Below are positions 25,517-34,281 of a stretch of 64,000 nt of DNA, in pieces (within the stretch, counting starts at the first letter, position 1; each line of letters starts with the position of its first letter). The position numbers and the translations under genes were made by a program. This DNA comes from Azospirillum sp. TSH100 (GTDB lineage: Bacteria > Pseudomonadota > Alphaproteobacteria > Azospirillales > Azospirillaceae): the NCBI RefSeq assembly GCF_004923295.1, contig NZ_CP039636.1:88501-152500 (forward strand). Reading direction: 5' to 3'. Below the pieces are notes generated by a model, which saw only the letters and a program-made list of their open reading frames with translations, did not search any database and was not told where the DNA came from.

Positions 25517-28500
25517 GCCTGTCCGCTCCCTTCATCAAGCGTCCGATCGCCACCGCGCTGCTGACGGCCGGGCTGATGCTGGCCGGGATCGCCTCCTACC
25601 CGTTCCTGCCGGTGGCGCCGCTGCCGCAGGTCGATTTCCCGACGATCCAGGTCTCCGCCAATCTGCCCGGCGCCAGCCCGGAGACCATGGCGGCCACCGT
25701 GGCGCAGCCGCTGGAACGCCAGCTCGCGCAGATCGCCGGGGTGACCCAGCTCACCTCGACCAGCGTGCTCGGCAGCACCCAGGTGACGGTGCAGTTCGCG
25801 TTGGACCGCAGCATCGACGGCGCCGCCCAGGACGTCCAGACCGCCATCAACGCCGCCGCCGGCCAGCTGCCGAAGAACCTGCCGAGTCCGCCCGGCTACC
25901 GCAAGGTCAACCCGGCGGATTCGCCGGTGCTGATCCTCGCCGTGCATTCCGACGTCCTGCCGATCACCCAGGTGGACGAGTATGCCGACACCATCCTCGC
26001 CCAGCAGATCAGTCAGATCCCCGGCGTGGCCCAGGTCAACATCGGCGGAGAGCAGAAGCCAGCGGTCCGCATCCGGATCGACCCCGCGAAGATCGCCGCG
26101 CTCGGCCTGTCGCTGGAGGATGTGCGGGGCGTGATCGCCGGAGCCTCGGTGAACGCCGCGAAGGGCAGCGTCGACGGCGCCGAACGCAGCTTCACCATCT
26201 ATGACGACGACCAGATCACCGCCGCCGGGCCATGGAAAGACGTGGTGATCGCCTACCGCAACGGCGCTCCGGTGCGCATCGGCGACATCGGCGAGGCGGT
26301 GGAGGCGCCGGAGAACGACAAGCTCGCCGGCTGGCAGAACGGCAAACGGGGCGTGCTGCTGACGGTGCTCAAGCAGCCGGGCGCCAACGTCATCGCGACG
26401 GTGGACCGCATCAAGGCGGAGCTGCCGCGCCTGACCGCCTCGATTCCGCCGACGGTCCACACCGACATCATGTCCGACCGCACGCAGACGATCCGCGCTT
26501 CGGTCGCCGACATCCAGTTCACCCTGGCACTGACCATCGGGCTGGTGGTGATGGTCATCTTCCTGTTCCTGCGCAGCGTGCCGGCGACGCTGATCCCGGC
26601 GGTAACGGTGCCGCTGTCGCTGGCCGGGACGTTGGGGCTGATGCTGCTGTGCGGCTACAGCCTCGACAATCTGTCGTTGATGGCGCTGACCATCGCCGTC
26701 GGCTTCGTCGTCGACGACGCCATCGTGATGGTCGAGAACATCCACCGCCATATCGAGGATGGCATGGCGCCGATGCAGGCGGCGCTGCGCGGGGCGGGGG
26801 AGATCGGCTTCACCATCCTGTCGATCAGCCTGTCGCTGGTCGCGGTCTTCATCCCGCTGTTGCTGATGGGCGGAATCGTTGGGCGACTGTTCCGCGAGTT
26901 CGCCGTCACCATGACGATGACCATCGCCGTCTCGCTGCTGGTCTCGCTGACCTTGACGCCGATGATGGGGGCGCGGCTGCTGAAGAGCGAACGGCAAATC
27001 CGGCATGGGCGGCTCTACCGCCTGGTAGAGCGCGGCTTCGACGGCGTGCTGGCCGCCTACGAAGCGGGGTTGGAGGTGGTGCTGCGGCACCGGCGCCTGA
27101 CCCTGCTCGCCTTCGCGGCCACGGTGGCGGCCACCGTCTGGATGTTCGCGGCGATCCCCAAGGGCTTTTTCCCGCAGCAGGACACCGGCCTGATCACCGG
27201 CACTTCCGAGGGGGCGCAGGACATCTCCTTCGCGGCGATGAGCCGCCTCCAGCAGCAGCTCGGCGCCGTCATCGGCCAGGATCCGGATGTCGCGAGCTGG
27301 GTCGGTTCGGTTGGGGCCGGCGGCGGCCAGTCGATGAACAGCGGGCGCTTCTTCATCACCCTGAAACCGCGCGACGAGCGCACCGCCAGCGCCGAACAGG
27401 TCATTGCCCGCTTGCGCGCCCGGACCGCCGCCGTGGAGGGCGCCCGGCTCTACCTCCAGGCGGCGCAGGACATCCGCGTCGGCGGCAGGTCCTCCCGTTC
27501 GCAGTACCAGTACACGCTCCAGGACGCCGATCTGACCGAACTCAATGCCTGGGCGCCGAAGGTGCTGGACGCGCTGGCCGCCCTGCCGATGCTGCGCGAC
27601 CTCTCCTCGGACCAGCAGACCCAGGCGACGACGCTGACCCTGGCGATCGACCGCGATCAGGCGGCCCGCTTCGGCATCCCGACCCAATTGATCGACGACA
27701 CCCTGTACGATGCCTTCGGGCAGCGGCAGGTGGCGCAGTATTTCACCCAGACCAACAGCTACCACGTCATCCTGGAGGTGCCGCCGGCCCTACAGGGCGA
27801 TCCGGCCACGCTGGGACAAATCCACCTGCGCTCCCCCACGACCGGCCAGCAGGTGCCGCTGTCCACCCTGGTCAAGCGCTCGACCAGGCCAGTCACCGCG
27901 CTGTCGATCAACCACCAGGGGCAGTTCCCCGCCATCACCCTGTCCTTCAACCTCGCACAGGGAACGGCGCTGGGCGACGCAACGGCGGCGGTCGCGGATG
28001 CCATGCGGCGGATCGGCGCGCCGGCCTCGCTGACCGGTTCCTTCCAGGGAACCGCCCAGGCCTTCCAGGATTCGCTCGGCAGCGAGCCTTACCTGATCGC
28101 CGCGGCCCTCGTCGTCGTCTACATCATCCTCGGCGTCCTATACGAAAGCCTGGTACATCCGCTGACCATCCTCTCGACCCTGCCGTCGGCCGGGTTGGGG
28201 GCGCTGGCGATGCTGTGGCTCAACGGCTTCGGCTTCGACGTGATCGGGCTGATCGGCTTGATCCTGCTGATCGGCATCGTGAAGAAGAACGGCATCATGC
28301 TGGTCGATTTCGCCATTGCCGCCGAACGCGACCGCGGGCTGGCGCCCGAAGCGGCGATCCGCGAGGCCTGCCGGCTGCGCTTCCGTCCGATCCTGATGAC
28401 GACGATGGCCGCCCTGCTCGGCGGCGTTCCGCTGATGCTCGGCTCCGGCACGGGGGCGGAACTGCGCCAGCCGCTCGGCTATGCCATGGTCGGCGGGCTT

Positions 28501-28623
28501 CTGGTGTCGCAACTCCTGACCCTGTACACGACGCCGGTCGTCTATCTGGCCTTCGACGGCCTCGCCCGCCGCTACCGGGAGACCCGGAGGAACCGGCCGG
28601 CCGTCCCGGTGCAGGCCGACTGA
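25513..28623 (+). CDS. RND-family multidrug efflux transporter (MdtB/MdtC-like)
   Basis: The 1036-residue protein has the hydrophobe/amphiphile efflux-1 architecture: first transmembrane helix within SLSAPFIKRPIATALLTAGLM, a large periplasmic loop, helices 2-6 near 335-530 with the proton-relay aspartates in GFVVDDAIVMVENI near 400, a second periplasmic domain, and helices 8-12 near 860-1010 ending IVKKNGIMLVDF and LLTLYTTPVVYL. It should export drugs or toxic compounds using the proton gradient. Start ATG overlaps the adaptor stop. No third gene (outer-membrane factor) follows. Confidence 0.95.
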   Translation: MSLSAPFIKRPIATALLTAGLMLAGIASYPFLPVAPLPQVDFPTIQVSANLPGASPETMAATVAQPLERQLAQIAGVTQLTSTSVLGSTQVTVQFALDRSIDGAAQDVQTAINAAAGQLPKNLPSPPGYRKVNPADSPVLILAVHSDVLPITQVDEYADTILAQQISQIPGVAQVNIGGEQKPAVRIRIDPAKIAALGLSLEDVRGVIAGASVNAAKGSVDGAERSFTIYDDDQITAAGPWKDVVIAYRNGAPVRIGDIGEAVEAPENDKLAGWQNGKRGVLLTVLKQPGANVIATVDRIKAELPRLTASIPPTVHTDIMSDRTQTIRASVADIQFTLALTIGLVVMVIFLFLRSVPATLIPAVTVPLSLAGTLGLMLLCGYSLDNLSLMALTIAVGFVVDDAIVMVENIHRHIEDGMAPMQAALRGAGEIGFTILSISLSLVAVFIPLLLMGGIVGRLFREFAVTMTMTIAVSLLVSLTLTPMMGARLLKSERQIRHGRLYRLVERGFDGVLAAYEAGLEVVLRHRRLTLLAFAATVAATVWMFAAIPKGFFPQQDTGLITGTSEGAQDISFAAMSRLQQQLGAVIGQDPDVASWVGSVGAGGGQSMNSGRFFITLKPRDERTASAEQVIARLRARTAAVEGARLYLQAAQDIRVGGRSSRSQYQYTLQDADLTELNAWAPKVLDALAALPMLRDLSSDQQTQATTLTLAIDRDQAARFGIPTQLIDDTLYDAFGQRQVAQYFTQTNSYHVILEVPPALQGDPATLGQIHLRSPTTGQQVPLSTLVKRSTRPVTALSINHQGQFPAITLSFNLAQGTALGDATAAVADAMRRIGAPASLTGSFQGTAQAFQDSLGSEPYLIAAALVVVYIILGVLYESLVHPLTILSTLPSAGLGALAMLWLNGFGFDVIGLIGLILLIGIVKKNGIMLVDFAIAAERDRGLAPEAAIREACRLRFRPILMTTMAALLGGVPLMLGSGTGAELRQPLGYAMVGGLLVSQLLTLYTTPVVYLAFDGLARRYRETRRNRPAVPVQAD

Positions 28624-28625
28624 CC

Positions 28626-28640
28626 GCCGGAAGATCCGGC
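28626..28640 (+). terminator. short hairpin after the RND pump gene
   Basis: A 5-bp stem (GCCGG and CCGGC) with loop AAGAT begins 2 bases after the RND stop and is followed by CTTTCC. It is a weak intrinsic-terminator candidate. Confidence 0.35.
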
Positions 28641-28800
28641 CTTTCCGAACCGGTTCGCGGTCCGCGCCGCTGTTTCGTCATCGGGCGCTGTCCCGCAGAA
28701 GACGGTTTCGCCGGGGTGGGTTGCAGCACGGATGGGTTGACCCTGCGGGCAACCAATGGTCGATTGCTTGGCCCCACCAATCAAATCTTTCAGGCTGCTC

Positions 28801-30069
28801 ATGACCATCGACAGCGCCGCCAACCGTTCCGCCGGCTCCCCCAGCGGCGGTCCGACGGCCTTCGGGCCCGAAAAGCCCAAGGCGGATAATGTCCGGGCGG
28901 AGAACCCGCCCCTGCATCATCCGCTGCTGGTCGCCGTCACCCTGGTGCTGGTGGCGCTGAATCTGCGGCCGGCGCTGTCGAGCCTTGCGCCGGTGATGGG
29001 CGATGTGGTGCGCGACGCCGGGCTGACCTCCGGGCAGGCCGGGCTGCTGACCACCTCGCCTGTGCTGTGCCTCGGCCTGTTCGGGGTGATCGCCCCGCGT
29101 CTGGCCCAGCGTTTCGGCACGGAACGGATGATCTTCATCATGCTGCTGGTGCTGGGCGGCGGCATCGCTCTGCGCGGGATCGGCACCTTCACGGCACTCT
29201 TCGCCGGAGCGACGCTGGCAGGTGCCGGGATCGGCATCATCGGCGTGCTGCTGCCAGCCGTGGTGAAGCGCGACTTCCCCCGCAAGATCAGCCTGATGAT
29301 GGGGGTCTACACCATGGCGCTCTGCGCCGGGGCCGCCGCCGCCGCCGGGGCGACGGTTCCGCTCGAACGCGGCCTGGGGCAATGGACGGGCGCGCTGGCC
29401 TTCTGGGCGGTGCCGGCGGTATTGGCGGCGCTGGCCTGGCTGCCGCTGACCCGCGGACGCCAGAGCGAGGCCGGTCCCGGCGGCACTTCCGTGCGCGGCC
29501 TGTGGCGCAACGGACTGGCTTGGCAGATCACCCTGTTCATGGGGCTGCAATCGGCGCTGGCCTACATCGTGCTCGGCTGGATGGCGCCGATGCTGCGCGA
29601 CCGCGGCTTCGACCCGACGACCGCCGGACTGATCGTCTCCGGTTCGGTCATGGTGCAGGTAGCGGCGGCTCTGGTGGCGCCAATGCTGGCGACGCGCACG
29701 CCGAGCCAGAGCCTCACCGCCGTGTCGATGCTTGGTTGCAGCCTCGTCGGCATGGTCGGCTGCCTTTACGCGCCGCTCTGGACCATCGCGCTGTGGGCGG
29801 TGATCCTGGGGATCGGACAGGGCGGGGCCTTCGCCGTCGCGCTGACCCTGATCGTGCTGCGCTCGCCGGACAGCCGCATCGCGTCCCACCTGTCGGGCAT
29901 GTCCCAAAGCGTCGGCTACACGCTGGCCTCGGCCGGTCCCTTCGCGGTCGGACTGCTGCATGGCTGGAGCGGAGACTGGCACGCCTCCACCCTGCTTTTC
30001 GTCATCGTCGGGCTGGTCGCGGGCGTCTTCGGCTTTCTCGCCGGCCGCCCGCGCCAAGTCCGCGTCTGA
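28801..30069 (+). CDS. MFS transporter, CynX/NimT family
   Basis: The 422-residue protein has 12 predicted membrane helices, beginning LLVAVTLVLVALNLRPALSSL near 42-62. The NLRPALSS motif in helix 1 is typical of the cyanate/nitroimidazole (CynX/NimT, YeaN) group. The inter-helix loop RFGTERMI and the C-terminal six helices follow the usual MFS order. The substrate is unknown; no cyanase is nearby. The ATG 28801 is chosen over one at 28756. It ends 15 bases from the convergent TRAP permease gene. Confidence 0.88.
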   Translation: MTIDSAANRSAGSPSGGPTAFGPEKPKADNVRAENPPLHHPLLVAVTLVLVALNLRPALSSLAPVMGDVVRDAGLTSGQAGLLTTSPVLCLGLFGVIAPRLAQRFGTERMIFIMLLVLGGGIALRGIGTFTALFAGATLAGAGIGIIGVLLPAVVKRDFPRKISLMMGVYTMALCAGAAAAAGATVPLERGLGQWTGALAFWAVPAVLAALAWLPLTRGRQSEAGPGGTSVRGLWRNGLAWQITLFMGLQSALAYIVLGWMAPMLRDRGFDPTTAGLIVSGSVMVQVAAALVAPMLATRTPSQSLTAVSMLGCSLVGMVGCLYAPLWTIALWAVILGIGQGGAFAVALTLIVLRSPDSRIASHLSGMSQSVGYTLASAGPFAVGLLHGWSGDWHASTLLFVIVGLVAGVFGFLAGRPRQVRV

Positions 30070-30084
30070 TCACGCGCTTCGGTC

Positions 30085-31365
30085 TCAGCCCGCGAACCAG
30101 CGGGCCGGGACGGTCACCAGCGACGGAAACAGCACAAGCAACGTCAGCACAAGCAGCTGGGCCAGCAGGAAGGGCCAGACGCCGCGCATCAGGGCGCCCA
30201 TGTTCAGCTTCGCCACGCCGGCCACGACGTTCAGCACGGTGCCGACCGGCGGGGTGATGAGACCGATGGCGTTGTTGATGATGAACAGCACGCCGAAATA
30301 GACGGGATCAATGCCGGCCTGCTTGATCACCGGCATCAGAACCGGCGTCAGGATCAGGATGGTCGGTGTCATGTCCATCGCCGTCCCGACGATCACCACC
30401 AGCACCATGATGGCGGCCATCAGCAGGGTCGGGCTGCCCATGAAGGGCTCCAGCATCTCGCCGACCTGGGCCGGCAGGTTGGCGATGGTGATCATCCAGG
30501 CCGACACCATGGCGGCGGCGACCAGGAACATCACCACCGCCGTGGTGGTCGCCGCCGAGGCGAACAGCTCGAACAGCTGGGACGGCTTCAGTTCGCGATA
30601 GACCACCACCGCGACGAACAGCGCATAGACTGCCGCGACCACCGCCGCCTCGGTCGGGGTGAAGATGCCGAACTTGAGGCCGAAGATGATGATGCCCGGC
30701 AGCATCAGCGCCCAGAAGCCGTCCTTCACCGCCGCCGCGACCTCCCCCTTCGTCGCGCGCGGCGGCGGGGCCAGATTCTCGTGGCGGACCACCAGCCACC
30801 AGGCGGCGACCAGCCCCAGCCCCAGCATCAGGCCTGGGAAAATGCCGGCCAGGAAGAGCTTGGTGATCGACACGTTGGCGGCGACGCCGAACAGGATGAA
30901 GCCGATGCTGGGCGGAATGATCGGCGCGATGATGCCGCCGGCGGCGATCAGCCCGCAGGAGCGTGCCTTGTCGTGACCGGCCCGCACCATCATCGGCACC
31001 AGCAGCGCCGACAGGGCGGCGGCATCGGCCACCGCCGAGCCGGACAGGCTGGCGAGGATGCAGGAGGCGAGAATGGCGACATAGCCGAGCCCACCACGGA
31101 TATGGCCGACCAGCGCCATCGCCACGGCGACGATGCGCCGCGACAGGCCCCCGGCATTCATCACCTCGCCCGCCAGCATGAAGAAGGGAACGGCGACCAG
31201 CGGGAAGCTGTCGGCGCCGTTGATGACGTTCTGAGCGACGATCTGGGCGTCGAACAGGTCCATATGGAACATCAGCGCCACGCCGCACAGCAGCAGCGCG
31301 AAGGCGATCGGCATGCCGATGGCCATGGCCCCCAGCAGGGAGCCGAGAAAGACGGTGACGGTCAT
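30085..31365 (-). CDS. dctM: TRAP transporter large permease
   Basis: The 426-residue protein has about 12 membrane helices and the DctM signatures GMPIAFALLL near 17, ADSFPLVAVPFFMLAGEVMNAG near 50-71, LSGSAVADAAA near 106-116, IIPPSIGFILFG near 150, and a C-terminal INNAIGLITPPVGTVLNV. It forms the ion-driven translocation channel, working with the small DctQ subunit and periplasmic DctP. It is the last gene of a leftward operon (DctP, aldolase, DctQ, DctM), 34 bases after dctQ, under the LacI-type regulator at 34282. Substrate is probably a sugar acid or 2-oxo acid. Confidence 0.95.
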   Translation of the reverse strand: MTVTVFLGSLLGAMAIGMPIAFALLLCGVALMFHMDLFDAQIVAQNVINGADSFPLVAVPFFMLAGEVMNAGGLSRRIVAVAMALVGHIRGGLGYVAILASCILASLSGSAVADAAALSALLVPMMVRAGHDKARSCGLIAAGGIIAPIIPPSIGFILFGVAANVSITKLFLAGIFPGLMLGLGLVAAWWLVVRHENLAPPPRATKGEVAAAVKDGFWALMLPGIIIFGLKFGIFTPTEAAVVAAVYALFVAVVVYRELKPSQLFELFASAATTTAVVMFLVAAAMVSAWMITIANLPAQVGEMLEPFMGSPTLLMAAIMVLVVIVGTAMDMTPTILILTPVLMPVIKQAGIDPVYFGVLFIINNAIGLITPPVGTVLNVVAGVAKLNMGALMRGVWPFLLAQLLVLTLLVLFPSLVTVPARWFAG

Positions 31366-31399
31366 GGGAGGAAGCTCCTTGCCGCTCGGGCTGTCGGAA

Positions 31400-31945
31400 T
31401 CAGGCGTGCCGGCCGGTGGGGGAATGCCCGACGTCGGCCGACTCCTCGGACTCCGTCACCGAGATCAGCTCGCTGTCATTCAGGCGGCCGCTCAGCGCGC
31501 GGACGAGGTTGAAGGCCAGGATCACCAGGGCCAGGACACCGAACACCACGCCGGAGCCATAGAAGAACCCCATCGACAGGCCGGTGGCCGGCGCCGTCAC
31601 CGACAGGTTGATCAGGGTCTGGTCCCAACTGCCGCCGAGCAGCAGCCCGGTCGCGTAGATCATCAGCACATGGCTGGCGCAGAAGCAGACCAGCCGCCCC
31701 GTCCTGGGCAGCAGGGCGACCATGGTGTCCATGCCGAGATGGCCGTGCTTGTGCAGCGCCACCACCGCTCCCATGAAGGTCATCCAGACGAAGAGGAGCC
31801 GCGACAGCTCCTCCGACACCGTGATGCCGCTGTTGAAGCCGTAGCGCAGCACCACGTTGCCGAACACCAGCACCAGCATGCCGGCCAGACAGGCCACGAT
31901 CGCGACCTTCAGAACGAAGACATATCCGTCGATGAAGCGGCCCAT
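31400..31945 (-). CDS. dctQ: TRAP transporter small permease
   Basis: The 181-residue product has four membrane helices (first near 7-27: FVLKVAIVACLAGMLVLVFG) and the DctQ motif SEELSRLLFVWMTFMGA near 40-56, ending with a polar tail. It bridges the binding protein and the large permease. The start MGRFIDGY at 31945 has GGGAGGA upstream. The 61-base gap to the aldolase gene carries a small hairpin (CGGCCC, loop GGCA) and two near-identical GGACAAAAA-x-CCAAAGG repeats. Confidence 0.92.
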   Translation of the reverse strand: MGRFIDGYVFVLKVAIVACLAGMLVLVFGNVVLRYGFNSGITVSEELSRLLFVWMTFMGAVVALHKHGHLGMDTMVALLPRTGRLVCFCASHVLMIYATGLLLGGSWDQTLINLSVTAPATGLSMGFFYGSGVVFGVLALVILAFNLVRALSGRLNDSELISVTESEESADVGHSPTGRHA

Positions 31946-32006
31946 CCGGTCCTCCCTTTGGTTTTTGTCCAGGCCTTTGGCTTTTTGTCCGGCCCTGCCG
32001 GGCCGC

Positions 32007-32945
32007 TCACTCGGCCGGCAGGGCCGCGATCTTGGCGCGGAAGGCGTCGGTGCCGGCGACCACCTTGTCGAGCACCGCGTCGAGCGCCCAGAAGCGTTCA
32101 CGCACGTCGTACTGGATCACCCGGCAGCGGATCGACCCGAAGGTGCCGAGGCGCTGGTGGTACATCTTGGCGAAGGCCGGATAGCCCAGGCTTTCCGACA
32201 CCGCCGCCACCACCAGGAAGGTCGCCAGCTCGTCGGCCAGCTCGGGATGGCGGTCGCCCGACAGCCGCATCCAGCGGTAGAGATCGGGATGGATGTTGGT
32301 GAAGACACCGGTGAAGCCCGGCGACCCCGCCCGCATGGCGTCGCGCGCGATGGCCGCGTTGGCGTTGATGATGGCAAGGCCGGAGCCCTCGGCGATCTTC
32401 AGCCGGCGCTCGACCGTCGGCAGATCGCAGCTGACATCCTTCAGCAGGACGAAGCGGCCACTGTCGATGCACAGCCGCAGTTCCTCGTCGCTCAGCAGCC
32501 GGCGGTAGGGCGCCGGGCATTCGTAGAGGCCCAGCGGGATGCCGCTCGGCAGACGCTCCAGCAGATGGGACAGGTGGCGGCGGAACGCATCCGTTCCCTC
32601 GTTCTTCGGGTCTAGGTGGTTGGTCACCAGAACCAGCGCGTCGCCGCCGGTGGCGGCCATCGCCGTCAATTCCTCGACCTGGGTGTCGAGGTCGTCACTG
32701 ATGTGGCCCGACACCACCACCGGCACCCGGCCGGCGACGGTGGCGACGACGAATTTCGCCAGATCCACCCGTTCGGCCAGCGACAGGAACTGCATCTCGC
32801 TCGACTGGCAGACGGCGAACAGGGCGTCGGCGCCGTTGGCCAGATACCACTCGATCAGGCGGGCCAGCCCCGGATAATCGATCTCGCCGGCATCGGTGAA
32901 GGGGGTCAGCATCACCGGAATGATGCCGTCAATGCGCTGCGCCAT
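32007..32945 (-). CDS. DapA/NanA-family aldolase or dehydratase
   Basis: The 312-residue TIM-barrel protein matches the dihydrodipicolinate synthase family: N-terminal GIIPVMLTPFTDAGEIDYPG, Schiff-base lysine K169 in FVLLKDVS, and catalytic Y141 in GLYECPAPY, which replaces the usual YNIP. The family includes N-acetylneuraminate lyase and 2-keto-3-deoxy-sugar acid aldolases. Context in a TRAP transporter operon rather than a lysine operon points to breakdown of an imported sugar acid or related acid. The exact substrate cannot be read from sequence. It lies 96 bases after dctP. Confidence 0.85.
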   Translation of the reverse strand: MAQRIDGIIPVMLTPFTDAGEIDYPGLARLIEWYLANGADALFAVCQSSEMQFLSLAERVDLAKFVVATVAGRVPVVVSGHISDDLDTQVEELTAMAATGGDALVLVTNHLDPKNEGTDAFRRHLSHLLERLPSGIPLGLYECPAPYRRLLSDEELRLCIDSGRFVLLKDVSCDLPTVERRLKIAEGSGLAIINANAAIARDAMRAGSPGFTGVFTNIHPDLYRWMRLSGDRHPELADELATFLVVAAVSESLGYPAFAKMYHQRLGTFGSIRCRVIQYDVRERFWALDAVLDKVVAGTDAFRAKIAALPAE

Positions 32946-33006
32946 GGGAACTCTTCCAGTCGGGAGGAAATGCGGAACTCACTTGGGAGGCCGATCAGGC
33001 ACAAGG

Positions 33007-33030
33007 CCGGCGGGCAGGCTCGCCCGCCGG
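33007..33030 (-). other. stem-loop just after dctP (operon attenuator candidate)
   Basis: A perfect 9-bp GC stem (CCGGCGGGC and its complement, 6-base loop) lies 11 bases past the dctP stop on the transcribed strand, with no T-run. Such elements often protect the abundant binding-protein message or reduce readthrough to downstream genes. Confidence 0.5.
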
Positions 33031-33041
33031 TCCGCCAGCAT

Positions 33042-34064
33042 TCACTGGGCGGCACGCGCCTTGACGATTTCGGCCTGCGCCTGCGCCATCAGGGCGGGGT
33101 CGACCTTCTGCGAGAACTTCTCCACCACCGGACGGATCTTGGCGCGGAACTTCTCGATCTCCGCCGGGGCCAGTTCGGTGACGGTCATGCCCTTCGCCTT
33201 CAGCTCCTCGACCGCCTTGCTCGCCTGCTCGCGCGAGACGCGGCGCTCATAGTCGCGGGCCTCCAGCGTGGCGTCCTGGATCAGCTTGCGCTCGTCCTCG
33301 TTCAGCTTGGCCCAGAACTTGGCGCCGACCAGCACGGCCTGCGGATTGTACATGTGGTTGCTGAGCGTCAGGTACTTCTGCACCTCGTTCAGCTTGGCGG
33401 TCAGGATGCTGGGAGCCGGGTTTTCCTGGCCGTCGACCGTCTTGCTTTCCAGCGCGGTGTAGACCTCCGGGAAGGGGAGCGGCACCGCGTTGGCGCCCAG
33501 CGTGTTGAACAGGTCGATATAGATCGGCGACTGCACGACGCGGATCTTCAGGCCGGCGATGTCCTCGACCGTGGCGATCGGACGGCGGCTGTTGGTCAGC
33601 TGGCGGAAGCCCAGCTCCCAATAGCCGAGGCCGACCAGTCCCTTGGCCGACAGTTTGTCCAGCAGGGTCCTGCCCACCGGCCCGTCCATCACCGCATCGG
33701 CCACCTTGGGCGATTCGAACTGGAACGGCAGGTCGACCATCACGAAATTGTCGTCCAGGCTGGACAGCAGGCCGGCATTCAGCACCGTCATCTCGACGAT
33801 GCCGCCCTGCAACGCCGAGATCATCTGCACGTCGCCGCCCAGCACACCGTTGGTGAAGAGCTGGACCTTGATCTTGCCGCCGCTCTTCTCCTTCACGATC
33901 TCGGCGAACTTCGCCATGCCCAGCGCCAGCGGCGACCCGTCGGCTCCCGCGCTGGCCAGCTTCATGGTGTGCGCGCCGATCTCCGCCGCATTGCCCACGC
34001 CGCCGAACAGCAGCATGCCCGCCGTGACGGCGCTCGCCAGAACTGCCTGAAGACCGTTGCGCAT
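33042..34064 (-). CDS. dctP: TRAP transporter substrate-binding protein
   Basis: The 340-residue protein starts with a signal peptide (MRNGLQAVLASAVTAGMLLF, cleavage near GNAAEIG) and then the DctP fold: LASAGADGSPLALGMAKFAEIVKEKSGG, the GLKIRVVQSPIYIDLFNTLGA hinge segment near 155-175, and VDGQENPAPSILTAKLNEVQKYL near 195-217. It captures the periplasmic substrate for DctQM. The substrate class (sugar acid or similar) is inferred from the aldolase in the operon. It begins 101 bases downstream of a perfect LacI-type operator. Confidence 0.94.
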   Translation of the reverse strand: MRNGLQAVLASAVTAGMLLFGGVGNAAEIGAHTMKLASAGADGSPLALGMAKFAEIVKEKSGGKIKVQLFTNGVLGGDVQMISALQGGIVEMTVLNAGLLSSLDDNFVMVDLPFQFESPKVADAVMDGPVGRTLLDKLSAKGLVGLGYWELGFRQLTNSRRPIATVEDIAGLKIRVVQSPIYIDLFNTLGANAVPLPFPEVYTALESKTVDGQENPAPSILTAKLNEVQKYLTLSNHMYNPQAVLVGAKFWAKLNEDERKLIQDATLEARDYERRVSREQASKAVEELKAKGMTVTELAPAEIEKFRAKIRPVVEKFSQKVDPALMAQAQAEIVKARAAQ

Positions 34065-34164
34065 ACCATTCCTCCTGATGCGGCCCGTTCGTCGGCGGGC
34101 CTTCGCGGGTTTCGATGGGGAAACGGGCCGGGCGGTGAAATCCCGCAAGGCCGGCGCCGTCGAA

Positions 34165-34178
34165 TGTAAGCGCTTACA
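34165..34178. promoter_or_regulatory. LacI-family operator TGTAAGCGCTTACA (perfect palindrome)
   Basis: The perfect 14-bp palindrome with central CG is a classic LacI/GalR-family operator. It lies between the dctP operon and the divergent LacI-type gene, 101 bases from dctP and about 104 from the regulator start, so it probably controls both. The regulator's N-terminal helix-turn-helix is of the type that binds such sites. Confidence 0.8.
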
Positions 34179-34232
34179 TAGATCGCGGCACTGAATGATG
34201 CAACGACAAACTTGACGCAGGGGGGAATGACA

Positions 34233-34246
34233 TGTAACCGCTTCCA
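34233..34246. promoter_or_regulatory. second, imperfect LacI-type operator
   Basis: TGTAACCGCTTCCA differs from the perfect site at two of 14 positions. It is centred 68 bases from it and about 42 bases before the regulator start, so DNA looping or direct autoregulation is possible. Confidence 0.55.
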
Positions 34247-34281
34247 ACCAACAGGTTCATTCCCCCATGGAGATGCAGGCG

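Noticed and set aside
25408..27765. A 785-residue minus-strand frame opposite the RND transporter
   Set aside because: It lacks any recognisable domain and is the usual antisense product of a GC-rich membrane protein gene.
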